Below, piece after piece: positions 54,043 to 62,791 of a stretch of 64,000 bases of DNA. Numbering within the stretch: the first letter of the stretch is position 1; every line of letters starts with the position of its first letter. Source of the stretch: Paractinoplanes tereljensis (GTDB lineage Bacteria; Actinomycetota; Actinomycetes; Mycobacteriales; Micromonosporaceae). A program made the position numbers and the translations under genes. Location of the stretch: the NCBI RefSeq assembly GCF_016862435.1, contig NZ_BOMY01000033.1:1-64000 (forward strand), read 5' to 3'. The notes under the pieces were generated by a model, which was not told the origin of the DNA, did no database searches, and worked only from the letters and a program-made list of their open reading frames with translations.

Positions 54043-54924
54043 GTGATCACACAAACGCGAACTCTCGAGGGCCGGAAAACCTGGCTCCTCGTCCTGGCCG
54101 GTTGCCTGTGGGGCACCGGCGGGCTCACCGGCAGCCTCCTCGCCCGGCACACCGGGCTCGACTCGCCGGCCATCGCCGCGTACCGGCTCGCGGTCGGCGG
54201 CCTCGTCCTCGTCCTCTTCGTCAGGAATCGGCCGCGGGGGCGGGCGGCCTGGACCCGGATCGTGGTGCTCGGCCTGCTCGCGGCCGAGTTCCAGGCCTGC
54301 TATTTCGCGGCGGTGTCGAAGGTGTCGGTAAGCCTCGCCACGCTGATCACCATCGGGGCCTCGCCGGTGCTGGTGCTGGCGGCGGAGAGCCTGACCGGCC
54401 GCCGGAAAATCGACCGGAGTGCGCTCGGTACGGCCGGTCTTGCCGTCGTCGGGTTGACGCTTCTGATCGGCGTACCGTCAAATGGGCAGGACCTGACCAC
54501 CCTGCTGTCCGGCGCCGGGTTTGCCCTGCTGGCGGCGGGCGGCTTCGCCGCCATGACGGTGATCGGCAGCCGGCCGGTGCCGGGTCTCGACGAGATGGCG
54601 TCGACCGGTTTCGCCTTCACCCTCGGCGCCGTGGTGCTGGTGCCGTTCGCCGCCGCCAACGGCGGCCTGGGGTTCACCCCGGACCAGGTCGCCCTGGGCC
54701 TGTTGCTGCTGCTGGGGGTCGGGCCGACCGCGATCGCGTACGCCGCGTACTTCCGTGGCCTGCGCACCGCGCGGGCCGGCACCGCCGCGCTGATGGCCCT
54801 GCTGGAACCGCTGGTGGGCACCGCCCTGTCGGTGCTGATCCTGGGCGATCGGCTCGGCCCGGCGGGCATCGCCGGCGCCGCTCTGCTGCTCACTGCCCTG
54901 GTTCTGGAAGGGCGGCGTAGCTAG
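54043..54924 (+). CDS. EamA-family (DMT) transporter
   Basis: A 293-residue transporter with about ten helices and two EamA repeats (residues ~10-140 and ~150-285). It has the typical LAGCLWGTGGLTG and C-terminal ALLEPLVGTALSVLILGDRL. Such proteins export amino acids or metabolites; the substrate is unknown. GTG 54043 with AGGAG nine bases upstream is the start. It is divergent from blaI, a likely regulator. Its stop overlaps that of the next receptor gene tail to tail. Confidence 0.88.
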   Translation: MITQTRTLEGRKTWLLVLAGCLWGTGGLTGSLLARHTGLDSPAIAAYRLAVGGLVLVLFVRNRPRGRAAWTRIVVLGLLAAEFQACYFAAVSKVSVSLATLITIGASPVLVLAAESLTGRRKIDRSALGTAGLAVVGLTLLIGVPSNGQDLTTLLSGAGFALLAAGGFAAMTVIGSRPVPGLDEMASTGFAFTLGAVVLVPFAAANGGLGFTPDQVALGLLLLLGVGPTAIAYAAYFRGLRTARAGTAALMALLEPLVGTALSVLILGDRLGPAGIAGAALLLTALVLEGRRS

Positions 54925-56537
54925 CGAGCCATCTGGAACTGGTCGACGATCTCCTGCAGTTCGCGGGACATCACCTCGAGGTTCTCGGCGGTCTCCTGGG
55001 CCTCGCCCACGCCGGCCCTGGTGATCTGCGCGGAGCTCGCCACCCCGTGGATGCCCTCGGCGATCTCGTTGGAGCCGGTGGCCGCCTCCACGATGTTGCG
55101 GCCCATCTCGGCGGTCGTCGCGGTCTGCTCTTCCACGGCCGCGGCGATCGTCGTGGAGTGCTCGTTGACCTGGCCGATGATCTCGGTGATCCGGTCGATC
55201 GCGCCGATCGCGGCGGTGGTGTCGTGCTGGATCGCCTGCACCCGGGCGGCGATGTCCTCGGTGGCCTTGGCCGTCTCCTGGGCCAGATCCTTGACCTCGG
55301 AGGCGACCACGGCGAAGCCCTTGCCCTGCTCGCCGGCCCGGGCGGCCTCGATGGTGGCGTTCAGGGCGAGCAGGTTGGTCTGCTCGGCGATCGAGGTGAT
55401 CAGCTTGATGACCTCGCCGATCTCGGCGCTGGACCGGCCGAGCTGGCCGATCGTCTCGCCGGCCTCGCGGGCACTGTCCACCCCGGTGGCGGCGACGCTG
55501 GCGGCCAGGCTCGCGCTGTCCGCGATCTCGCGGATCGCGGCGTTCATCTGCTCGGTGCCGGCCGCCACGGTCTGCACGCTGGCGGAGACCTCCTCGGCCG
55601 CGGTGGAGACCCGTTCGGACTGGCCGGAGGCATTGCCGGCGGCGTCCGCGATCCGGCCGGAGGCCACCGTGAGCTCGTGCGAGGCGCCGGCCAGCGTACG
55701 GCTGTGGTCGCCGATCCGGCCGAACGCGGTGACCAGCACCTCGAGGGTGCTGTTGACCGCCCGGCCCATGGTGCCGAGCTCGTCCCGGCCCTCGGACGGC
55801 GCCTGCACGGTGAGGTTCTTGGCGGCGACCGCGCGCAGGGTGGCCACGGTCAGCCCGAGCGGCCCGGTGATGCTGCGGGTGACCAGCGCGGCGAGCGCGG
55901 CGGCGAGGGCGAGGCTGACGGCGCCGGCGATCATCATCAGGGTGCGCGAGGTCGAGGCGGTCGAGGCGGCGTCGGCCTGGGCGGTGGCGGCCGCGGCGGC
56001 AGTGATGTCGGCGAGCTTGTCGATGTCGCCGGAGATCTCGCTCATGTAGTCGTTGGAGCTGCCGCTGACCAGGCCGCCGGCGGTGGCCAGGCCGGCTTTC
56101 GTGCCGAGCCGGAAGGCGGCGATGACCTGGTCGTCGACTGCCATGTACTTGTCGAACGCGTCGGACGCGGCGGTGAGGGCGGTCTGCTCGTCAGTGGTCA
56201 GGTCCGCGTCCTGCAGGGTGGCGAGGTCGGCCTTGAACGCCGCGGTGGAGGCCAGAAAGGCCTTCCGGGAGTCGGCGGTGTCGGCGGCGGCGTCGCTGAC
56301 GCCGCGCTGGATGTCGAAGGCGTACCCGTTCTGCCAGCCGTTGAAGTCGGCGGTGCGGAACTTCGCGGTGAGCGCGTTGGCTCGCAGCTCGGCCGCGGCG
56401 GCGAGCTTGTCGGTGGCGGCCTTGGCCTCGTTCTGCCCCCAGACGCCGACCCCGAGCGCGATCACCATGCAGACGCAGACGCCGGTGAACGCGCCGGCCA
56501 GCCGCGCCCCGATCTTGATGTTGCCGAACAGGCGCAT
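54921..56537 (-). CDS. Methyl-accepting chemotaxis protein 2
   Basis: A 538-residue chemoreceptor with TM1 at about residues 13-35, a periplasmic helical sensor with CHASE3/4HB look, TM2 at about 200-220, HAMP and a C-terminal signalling domain (SIAEQTNLLALNATIEAARA). It is transcribed leftward directly after receptor 3 (14 bases between them), so the two share an operon. Confidence 0.93.
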   Translation of the reverse strand: MRLFGNIKIGARLAGAFTGVCVCMVIALGVGVWGQNEAKAATDKLAAAAELRANALTAKFRTADFNGWQNGYAFDIQRGVSDAAADTADSRKAFLASTAAFKADLATLQDADLTTDEQTALTAASDAFDKYMAVDDQVIAAFRLGTKAGLATAGGLVSGSSNDYMSEISGDIDKLADITAAAAATAQADAASTASTSRTLMMIAGAVSLALAAALAALVTRSITGPLGLTVATLRAVAAKNLTVQAPSEGRDELGTMGRAVNSTLEVLVTAFGRIGDHSRTLAGASHELTVASGRIADAAGNASGQSERVSTAAEEVSASVQTVAAGTEQMNAAIREIADSASLAASVAATGVDSAREAGETIGQLGRSSAEIGEVIKLITSIAEQTNLLALNATIEAARAGEQGKGFAVVASEVKDLAQETAKATEDIAARVQAIQHDTTAAIGAIDRITEIIGQVNEHSTTIAAAVEEQTATTAEMGRNIVEAATGSNEIAEGIHGVASSAQITRAGVGEAQETAENLEVMSRELQEIVDQFQMAR

Positions 56538-56551
56538 CGGAACTCCAACAA

Positions 56552-58222
56552 CTAGACGCGGAACCGGGCGACGACACCCCGGAGTTCGTCGGCGACCTGG
56601 CTCAGCTCGGTCACCGACTGGTCGGCCTCCTGCAGGGCGCCGGTCTGTGCCTGCACGGCCGCGGCCACCGAGTTGATGTTGCCGGCGATCGCCGAGCTGC
56701 CGGTGGCGGCATCGCCGATGCTGCGGCTCATCTCGTTGGTGGTGGCGGTCTGTTCCTCGACCGCGGACGCGATGGTGACCTGGTAGTCGTTGATCTCCGA
56801 GATGATCCGGGAGATCTCGGCGATCGCCTCGACGGCGTTGCTGGTGTCGGCCTGGATGGCCTCGACCCGCCGGGAGATGTCCTCGGTGGCCTTGGCGGTC
56901 TCCTGGGCGAGGTCCTTGACCTCGGTGGCGACCACGGCGAAGCCCTTGCCGGCCTCGCCCGCGCGGGCCGCCTCGATGGTGGCGTTCAGGGCGAGCAGGT
57001 TGGTCTGCTCGGCGATCTGGGTGATCACCTTGACCACGTTGCCGATCTCCTCGGACGAGGTGCCGAGCTTGGCGACGGTGTCGTTGGTGCTCTGCGCGAC
57101 GCCGACCGCGCTCGACGCGACCTGGGCGGCGTTGTTGGCGTTCTCGGCGATCTCCCGGATCGACGCGCCCATCTGGTCGCTGCCGGCCGCCACCGACTGC
57201 ACGCTGGCGGAGACGTCACCGGCGCTGCCGGCGACCACCCCGGCCTGGTCGGAGGCCTGCCGGGCCTGGTCGGAGAGCCGGGCGGTGACGCTGGTCAGGC
57301 GCTGGGTGCCGGCCCCGAGGGTCTCGGCGCCGCGGGTCAGCGCCAGCACCGAGGTGCGCAGGCCCTCCCGGGCCCGGTTGACCGCGCCGGCCATCGCGCC
57401 GAGCTCGTCCCGGGAGCGGACCTCGGCGGCCACCGTGAGGTCGCCGGCGGCGACCGCGTCGAGGGCGGTGGAGACCGTGGTGAGCTGGTTGCGGATCAGG
57501 CGGATGACCAGGACGCAGATCCCGGCGGCGAGGACGAAGCCGACGATCAGCGCGATCAGCGTGACCATCTTGGCCTTGTTGTAGGACGCGGTGCCGCGGG
57601 TGGCCATCGCGTCCGACTCGGTGTCCTCGACCTGCTGCATCTCGGCCACCCCCTCGCTCATCCCGGTCTCGGCCTTGTTGAACTCGCTCAGGATCTGATC
57701 GGTGGCCGGCATCGTGTACCCGGCCGCGAGCGGCTCGCCGAAGATGATGGCGTTGCGCAGTGCCTGGTAGTAGTGCAGCGCGTCGCTGAACTTGGTCAGG
57801 CTCGCCTGCCGGTCGGTGGACCCCTGGGTGAGGGAGTTGTACTTGGTGATGGCCTCGTCGAGGGCGGTGTCGGCGGCGGCGGCAACCTCGCGGCCCTGCT
57901 TGTGCGACGCCGTCGCCGCGGCGCCGGTGCTGGTGTTCCCGATGTAGTAGATGAGCATGCCGCGGAAGATGAAGCCCACCTGGCCGCGCATGTTGGCGAC
58001 CTCCTGGAGGGTGTCCACGTGGTTCGTCTTCATGTCCCGCAGGTCGCTGTTGAGGTGCGACATCCGGTTGATCGACAGGATCGCCACGAGCAGCGCCACC
58101 ACCGCCACACAGGCCGCCGCGATGACAGTCTTGATGGTGAGGCTGCGGTCGCCGAGAAGGGCCTCGAACGCGTTGCGCTGCACGGTGATCGGCGAATCGC
58201 CCTCCCGGAGCCCCTTAGGCAT
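56552..58222 (-). CDS. Methyl-accepting chemotaxis protein 3
   Basis: A 556-residue chemoreceptor. A cytoplasmic N-terminal stretch of about 30 residues precedes TM1 (about 32-52), followed by a sensor domain, TM2 (about 210-232), HAMP and the signalling domain (QIAEQTNLLALNATIEAARA). The sensor resembles that of receptor 1 (both contain TNHVDTL/TKHVESM-type segments), pointing to duplication. ATG 58222 behind GGGGGG is the chosen start; ATG 58237 is possible. Confidence 0.92.
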   Translation of the reverse strand: MPKGLREGDSPITVQRNAFEALLGDRSLTIKTVIAAACVAVVALLVAILSINRMSHLNSDLRDMKTNHVDTLQEVANMRGQVGFIFRGMLIYYIGNTSTGAAATASHKQGREVAAAADTALDEAITKYNSLTQGSTDRQASLTKFSDALHYYQALRNAIIFGEPLAAGYTMPATDQILSEFNKAETGMSEGVAEMQQVEDTESDAMATRGTASYNKAKMVTLIALIVGFVLAAGICVLVIRLIRNQLTTVSTALDAVAAGDLTVAAEVRSRDELGAMAGAVNRAREGLRTSVLALTRGAETLGAGTQRLTSVTARLSDQARQASDQAGVVAGSAGDVSASVQSVAAGSDQMGASIREIAENANNAAQVASSAVGVAQSTNDTVAKLGTSSEEIGNVVKVITQIAEQTNLLALNATIEAARAGEAGKGFAVVATEVKDLAQETAKATEDISRRVEAIQADTSNAVEAIAEISRIISEINDYQVTIASAVEEQTATTNEMSRSIGDAATGSSAIAGNINSVAAAVQAQTGALQEADQSVTELSQVADELRGVVARFRV

Positions 58223-58342
58223 GCTGAATCCCCCCATGGCCGTTCCGATCGGCACGCCGCCGAACGCGATCAACGTTACGGTCGGAACGGCATCAGAGGG
58301 ATAAATCGGAAAAATATGGGTACGGGGGACAGGTGTTGCGTA

Positions 58343-58361
58343 CCATCCGCGCGGGATGAGG
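58343..58361 (+). promoter_or_regulatory. Dyad motif copy F
   Basis: CCATCCGCGCGGGATGAGG matches the dyad except for its first base and the central C. It is intergenic and ends 32 bases upstream of the CMD-like gene start. Confidence 0.5.
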
Positions 58362-58393
58362 TCCCGGCGATCGCCGGCGCGTTGGCTACGGCC

Positions 58394-58726
58394 ATGGATG
58401 ACGCCATCTTTGACAATGCCCTACGTGAACTGGCCGAGGGTGGGGGACCGGTGCTCGAGGCGCTGGCCCGGCAGTCCCAGGGCGCCCTGCAGGGTGCCGG
58501 GATCGAACCGCAGACCGCGCTGCTGGTCCGGATCGCCGCGCTGATCGCGCTGGACGCGGCGCCCGCGTCCTATCTCGTCCACCTCGGGGTGGCCGACGAG
58601 GCCGGGATGAAGGCCGAGGCGATCGAGGCCGTGCTCATCGAGCTCGCTCCGCTCGTCGGCACGGCCCGGATCGTCTCGGCGGCCGGCAAGATCAATGAGG
58701 CTTCGCGGCAGCTGTCGGCACCGTGA
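58394..58726 (+). CDS. Carboxymuconolactone decarboxylase-fold protein
   Basis: A 110-residue, all-helical protein resembling the CMD/AhpD fold (VRIAALIALDAAPASYLVHLGVADEAGMKAEAIEAVL). The CxxC redox pair of AhpD is absent, so it is not an obvious peroxidase reductant. It follows dyad motif copy F and overlaps the convergent AI-2E gene by 35 bases. Its function is unknown. Confidence 0.78.
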   Translation: MDDAIFDNALRELAEGGGPVLEALARQSQGALQGAGIEPQTALLVRIAALIALDAAPASYLVHLGVADEAGMKAEAIEAVLIELAPLVGTARIVSAAGKINEASRQLSAP

Positions 58727-59810
58727 CCCGCTCGTCCCGGCGGTCCGGCGGTTCCGCGTTGTCCGTACCGGACAGCAAGGGGTTGATCCACCGGGTCGCC
58801 GGGTCGATGTCGACAAGCAGGCCCTTGGCCAGCAGGCTCAGCGGGATCGCGAGCAGCGCGCCGAGCGGGCCGAGAACCCAGCCCCAGAAGACCAGCGACA
58901 GGAACGACACGCTGGCCGACAACCCGACCGCGTCGCCCACCACCTTGGGCTGAATCACCGACTGGATCACGAAGTTGACCGCGCAGTACAGCGCGACCAC
59001 CCAGAGCATCCCGGCGACACCGTCCTGCAGCAGCCCCAGCAACGCCGGTGGGATCACCCCGATGATGAAGCCGATGTTCGGGATGTAGTTGGTGATGAAC
59101 GACAACAGCCCCCACAACAGTGGCAGCGGGATGCCCAGAGCCCACAGCAGGAAGGTGTCGGCCACCGCCACGATCAGGCCGAACACCGTGGTCACCCACA
59201 GGTAGCGGCGGGTGCCGGAGGCGAACGAGCGCAGCGCGCCGATCACCTCCGGCCGCTCGGCCGCGCTGGCCCGCATCCGGGCCGGGAAATCCACCGCGTC
59301 GATGCACATGAACAGCAGGACGGCCAGCAGGAACACGGTGTTGGACAGGGCCGCCGCGACCCCGCCGAAGACGAACTCGACGACGTGCGCGACCGAGCCG
59401 GGATCGGTGGCCTCGTGCAGGGCGGCCAGCACCTGGCCCTGGTCGACGCCGGCCGCCGCCAGCGTGCGGGTGAGCTGGTCGCGCAGGTCGGTGAACTGCT
59501 CCTGGTACTGCGGCATCAGGTCGATCAGCCGAGCCAGCGACAGCGCCATGGCCGTGCCCAGCGACACCAGCAGCAGGTAGACGGCGGTCACGTTGGCGAT
59601 CATGGCGAGCCACAGCGGGACGCCGCGGCTGCGCATCCAGACCGCGATCGGGCTGATCGTCACGGTGAGCATGAGGGCGAGGAAGACCGGACCGAGCAGG
59701 TCGGCCGTGACTCGCATCCCGCCGACGACGACCACCAGGCAGGCCGTGCCGAGCAGGACGATGACCCCGCGCGGCAGGCCGGCCGGTGGCGGCTCAGTAC
59801 CTGACCTCAC
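58692..59810 (-). CDS. AI-2E family transporter
   Basis: A 372-residue membrane protein of the AI-2E/PerM family (about eight helices, a long extracellular stretch at about residues 95-150, and the conserved FITNYIPNIGFIIGVIPP near residue 240). Members include exporters and Na+/Li+ antiporters; the AI-2 role is not general. It starts with GTG 59810 overlapping DUF7144 by 17 bases and is the last gene of the six-gene operon. Confidence 0.9.
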   Translation of the reverse strand: MRSGTEPPPAGLPRGVIVLLGTACLVVVVGGMRVTADLLGPVFLALMLTVTISPIAVWMRSRGVPLWLAMIANVTAVYLLLVSLGTAMALSLARLIDLMPQYQEQFTDLRDQLTRTLAAAGVDQGQVLAALHEATDPGSVAHVVEFVFGGVAAALSNTVFLLAVLLFMCIDAVDFPARMRASAAERPEVIGALRSFASGTRRYLWVTTVFGLIVAVADTFLLWALGIPLPLLWGLLSFITNYIPNIGFIIGVIPPALLGLLQDGVAGMLWVVALYCAVNFVIQSVIQPKVVGDAVGLSASVSFLSLVFWGWVLGPLGALLAIPLSLLAKGLLVDIDPATRWINPLLSGTDNAEPPDRRDERVTVPTAAAKPH

Positions 59811-60240
59811 GGCCGTGCACGGCGAGGGCGTAGATGACCAGGACGTCGAGGGCGATGACGATGGTGGCCCAGATCGGGTAGGCGGGCAGGAACGCCAGGT
59901 TGGCCAGGGCGCTGAACACCGCGATGATGATGCCGGTGACCCGGGCCCAGGTCTGCCCGAGCAGCACCCCGATGCCGGTGCCCACCGCGATCAGGCCGAG
60001 GACCAGGTGGGTCCAGCCCCAGGCGGTGAAGTCCATGGTGAGCAGCAGGCCGCTGGGTGCGACCAGGTAGTAGTCGTCGCGGAAGATGCCCACGAGTCCC
60101 TCGATCGCCTGGAATCCGCCGAGCATCATCAGCATGACGCCGCCGAAGACGACCAGGCCGGCCCAGGCGGTCGGCTGTGGCTGCCGCGCCGGAACATAGG
60201 GTGAATCGGAGGCCGGTGGCCTCTGCCGTGTCTCGGACAT
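59794..60240 (-). CDS. DUF7144-family membrane protein
   Basis: A 148-residue, four-helix membrane protein. The segments AWAGLVVFGGVMLMMLGGFQ, YYLVAPSGL, TAWGWTHLVLG, WARVTGIIIAVFSALANLAF and IALDVLVIYALAVHG match the DUF7144 family of actinobacteria. Function is unknown. It is 2 bases after the channel gene. A weaker copy of the dyad motif (60300-60318) lies upstream within the channel's last codons. Confidence 0.85.
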   Translation of the reverse strand: MSETRQRPPASDSPYVPARQPQPTAWAGLVVFGGVMLMMLGGFQAIEGLVGIFRDDYYLVAPSGLLLTMDFTAWGWTHLVLGLIAVGTGIGVLLGQTWARVTGIIIAVFSALANLAFLPAYPIWATIVIALDVLVIYALAVHGREVRY

Positions 60241-60242
60241 GC

Positions 60243-60965
60243 CTACTCCTCACTAGAGCGGTCGGTCGGCACCACGCTCGTCGGTGCCGGGTCGGCCGGG
60301 GCCATCCCCGGCGAATGAAAGTTGCGCCAGCCGCGCGGGCTCCACACATTGACCACCTTCGCCACCGCGGTGACCAGGAACAGCTGGCCGAGCAGGGCCT
60401 CGAGGACGGCGAAGGTGCGGCCGGGCTGACCGGCCGGGACGAGGTCGCCGTACCCGGTGGTGGTGAGCGTGACGAAGCTGTAGAAGAGGGCGTCGGCGAG
60501 TGTTCCGTCGCCGTGGTCGCCGAAGAACGGGCCGGCCTGGAAGGCGGCGACGCACTTGTACGCGAACGCGAACGCCATGCCCAGCATCAGATAGGTGGAC
60601 AGCGCCCCCATCAGCAGCTCCCGGTCGACGTCGAGGCGCCGGCCCAGATCACCGAGGATGGACAGCGGGGCGAGCAGGTAGAGCAGCGTGCCGGCCAGGA
60701 AGGTGATGCCGACCAGGGTGCGGCCGTGCGCGAACAGGTTCCACACCGCGGCCAGCACGGCGAGCAGGAAGACCAGGGCGGCGCCGAGCCGGACGGCGGG
60801 GCGGGCCCGGGAGACGCGCAGCGCGTAGAAGACCGTGCCGATCTGCGCGAACAGCAGCAGCGAGACCGACCAGCGGTCGGCGGCGGTCGTCCCGATCACG
60901 TAGGTGGCGGCGATCAGCAGGATGGCCGGCCCGTAGCTGTCCGGGGACCACGGCGACACCCGCAT
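60243..60965 (-). CDS. Two-pore-helix potassium-type ion channel
   Basis: A 240-residue membrane protein with four N-terminal helices (about residues 10-105) and a classical pore unit: outer helix (~120-140), filter LTTTGYGDLVP near residue 168, and inner helix (~182-202). The TTTGYGD filter indicates K+ selectivity. It lacks a cytoplasmic RCK domain. It lies in the middle of the six-gene operon, 1 base after the second small paralogue. Confidence 0.9.
   Translation of the reverse strand: MRVSPWSPDSYGPAILLIAATYVIGTTAADRWSVSLLLFAQIGTVFYALRVSRARPAVRLGAALVFLLAVLAAVWNLFAHGRTLVGITFLAGTLLYLLAPLSILGDLGRRLDVDRELLMGALSTYLMLGMAFAFAYKCVAAFQAGPFFGDHGDGTLADALFYSFVTLTTTGYGDLVPAGQPGRTFAVLEALLGQLFLVTAVAKVVNVWSPRGWRNFHSPGMAPADPAPTSVVPTDRSSEE
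60300..60318 (-). promoter_or_regulatory. Dyad motif copy G (weaker, inside channel gene end)
   Basis: The minus strand reads TCATTCGCCGGGGATGGCC, 16 of 19 positions in agreement with the pattern. It faces DUF7144 (start 60240) but overlaps coding codons (HSPGMA), so chance is a real alternative. Confidence 0.3.
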
Positions 60966-60966
60966 C

Positions 60967-61170
60967 TCAGGGAAGCCGGCGGATCTCGATCAGCCGCAAT
61001 CCCATGCCGTGCATCCGGGAGATCAGCCCGAACAGCGCCGACTGGTCGGGTAACTCGCCGTACAGCACCGTCTCGGGTGGCTCCACCGAGACGGTCATGT
61101 CGACGAGCTCGTCCAGGAGTTCGGAGGGAATGGTGCCGGACACCCTCACCTGGTAGTTGGTCGCGGTCAT
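60967..61170 (-). CDS. Small alpha/beta protein, paralogue 2
   Basis: A 67-residue soluble protein beginning MTATNYQVRVSGTIP and ending GLRLIEIRRLP. Predicted order is strand, helix, strand, helix, strand. It is clearly related to the 66-residue neighbour: Y[EQ][IV]R[IV].G..., ...V..P...T[VI]..G..., L..L[LI]..R...[SG][MG]G[VL].L[VI].[LI] align with one gap. It lies between that paralogue and the channel, overlapping the first by ATGA. It may be a regulatory subunit of the channel; this is inference. Confidence 0.82.
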   Translation of the reverse strand: MTATNYQVRVSGTIPSELLDELVDMTVSVEPPETVLYGELPDQSALFGLISRMHGMGLRLIEIRRLP

Positions 61171-61367
61171 GATCCCTTCCCTTCCAGGAAGACCAGCTCC
61201 ACCCCCGATTCCTGCAGCCGGAGCAGAAGGTGGTCGAGTTCCGCGGGCGACATCCGGCCCCGGATGGTGCTCTGGGCCGGCAGCGTCTCGACCCGCAGAT
61301 CGCCGAAGACACGCCGCAGCAGTGGGCCGATCAGGCCGCGGATCCGGATCTCGTATCGCTCCCGCAT
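61167..61367 (-). CDS. Small alpha/beta protein, paralogue 1
   Basis: A 66-residue soluble protein starting MRERYEIRIRGLIG and ending GVELVFLEGKGS. It is the first of a tandem pair with the 67-residue paralogue downstream. ATG 61367 with AGGG upstream is preferred over the in-frame codon at 61406, which lies inside the preceding membrane-protein gene. No named family is recognised, although I have the impression that similar short proteins occur in other actinobacteria. Confidence 0.8.
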   Translation of the reverse strand: MRERYEIRIRGLIGPLLRRVFGDLRVETLPAQSTIRGRMSPAELDHLLLRLQESGVELVFLEGKGS

Positions 61368-61371
61368 GACG

Positions 61372-62709
61372 TCACCCTGCCGCGGCCGGGGCGTCCGGCG
61401 CGTCATGCGAGGGGAGTGAACGGTCGCGTGCCAGCAGGGTCACGCCCACCTCGTACACCGCGAGCAGAACCACCACGACGAACAGCGACGTCCACGACGA
61501 CAACAGCAGCGCCACGATCGCAGCCAGCACCAGCCCGCCCACCCGCAGCACGTCGAGGTGGGCCGCGATCCAGCGGGGCGAGGGCCGGCCGATATGGAGA
61601 GCGCCGCGCCGCACCTGAGAGCGCAGCCACACCGCGCCCCGGCCGGGACCGGCGAGGTACGCCACCACGGCCAGCACCGCGCCGATCCACAGCAGCTGCT
61701 GACCGCGCAGCCGGAGCAGGCCGAACACGCTGGTCATGGCCGCGGCCACGCCGTCGCGGTAGACGCCCTCGGGCACCCCGGCCAGCACGTCCGCCCGTAC
61801 CCCCCGAAGCACCGCGCGCACCGCGACCGCCGCGACCACCAGGCCCAGCCCGAGCTGGAGGATCGTCCGGCGGCGGCCGGTCGAGATGATCAGCGCGAGC
61901 GCGAGAAGGACGACCGTGAGGGTCACGAAGATGGCGAGGGACCGCTTCGCGGTCGCGACGCTCTCCTGCACCGCCGCCAGCCGGCCGGCGTCGTAGATGG
62001 TGAACTGGGCGAAGTTCGCCGGCAGCGGGACGCCGAGCGCGTCCTGCACCCGGGCCCGCAGGTTGTCCGGTATCTCGCCGCTGCTCAGGTCGGGCAGGGT
62101 GATCTGCTTGCCGAACAGCGTGGGCAACTGGGCGCTCAGGTTCCGCAGCACCTGGTTGATCAGCGGCAACAGGTCGATGTCGACATGGTCGGCGGTCGCG
62201 CCGATCACCTCGCTGCGGTCCTCCACGATGGCCAGCACCCGCTGGTGGGCGCGCCGGTTCAGCTCGATCCAAATGCCCTGGAACCCGTCGCTCTGCAGCA
62301 CGTTCGTCACGGTCCGGTCGACCGCCTGCCGCAGCTGCCCGGTGATCGGGCCGGCCACGAACGCAGCCTGCTGCGGCAGCACCTCGGTGATCCGCCGCTG
62401 CACGTCGAGCACCTCGAACACCTGGGTGGTCGTGTACTCCGCGACCGCGGTCGCCACCTGCGGGTCCTTCGGCAGCGGCGCGACCGTGGACACCCAGCGG
62501 CCGGTGCTCAGGACGGTGGTCGCGGCCCACAGCCCGACGACGCTCGCGACAAGCGCGAACGCGGTGATGGTGATGAAGACGGCCGCGGCGACCCGGCGCA
62601 GGGAGAGCAGAGCGAACTCCCGGCGCCGCCGATCGTCGAGACGACCCTGGAGGGTGGCGAGCTCGGCGCGCAGGCGCTCGATCTCGACGGGCGCTTCCGT
62701 GTACGTCAT
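61372..62709 (-). CDS. Large actinobacterial membrane protein
   Basis: A 445-residue protein. An N-terminal coiled-coil stretch (EIERLRAELATLQGRLDDRRRR in part) precedes TM1 (about 42-65); an exported domain (about 70-250) follows; then a cluster of helices (about 255-415) and a polar tail. It is the first gene of the six-gene operon, starting at ATG 62709 behind AGGGGGC. Function unknown. Its promoter region is shared with the divergent DUF1269 gene and carries dyad motif copies B and D. Confidence 0.82.
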   Translation of the reverse strand: MTYTEAPVEIERLRAELATLQGRLDDRRRREFALLSLRRVAAAVFITITAFALVASVVGLWAATTVLSTGRWVSTVAPLPKDPQVATAVAEYTTTQVFEVLDVQRRITEVLPQQAAFVAGPITGQLRQAVDRTVTNVLQSDGFQGIWIELNRRAHQRVLAIVEDRSEVIGATADHVDIDLLPLINQVLRNLSAQLPTLFGKQITLPDLSSGEIPDNLRARVQDALGVPLPANFAQFTIYDAGRLAAVQESVATAKRSLAIFVTLTVVLLALALIISTGRRRTILQLGLGLVVAAVAVRAVLRGVRADVLAGVPEGVYRDGVAAAMTSVFGLLRLRGQQLLWIGAVLAVVAYLAGPGRGAVWLRSQVRRGALHIGRPSPRWIAAHLDVLRVGGLVLAAIVALLLSSWTSLFVVVVLLAVYEVGVTLLARDRSLPSHDAPDAPAAAG

Positions 62710-62763
62710 CAATGCCCCCTGAACTCGGCTTTCCCAGGCTCGCCGGGCGGGGTCCCGGGGGCG

Positions 62764-62782
62764 TCATCCGGCACGAATGAAG
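62764..62782. promoter_or_regulatory. Dyad motif copy D
   Basis: TCATCCGGCACGAATGAAG matches the dyad fully, with near-perfect symmetry (TCATYCG/CGAATGA). It lies between the divergent six-gene operon (start 62709) and DUF1269 (start 62875), so it could serve both. Confidence 0.6.
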
Positions 62783-62791
62783 GGCATCGGT

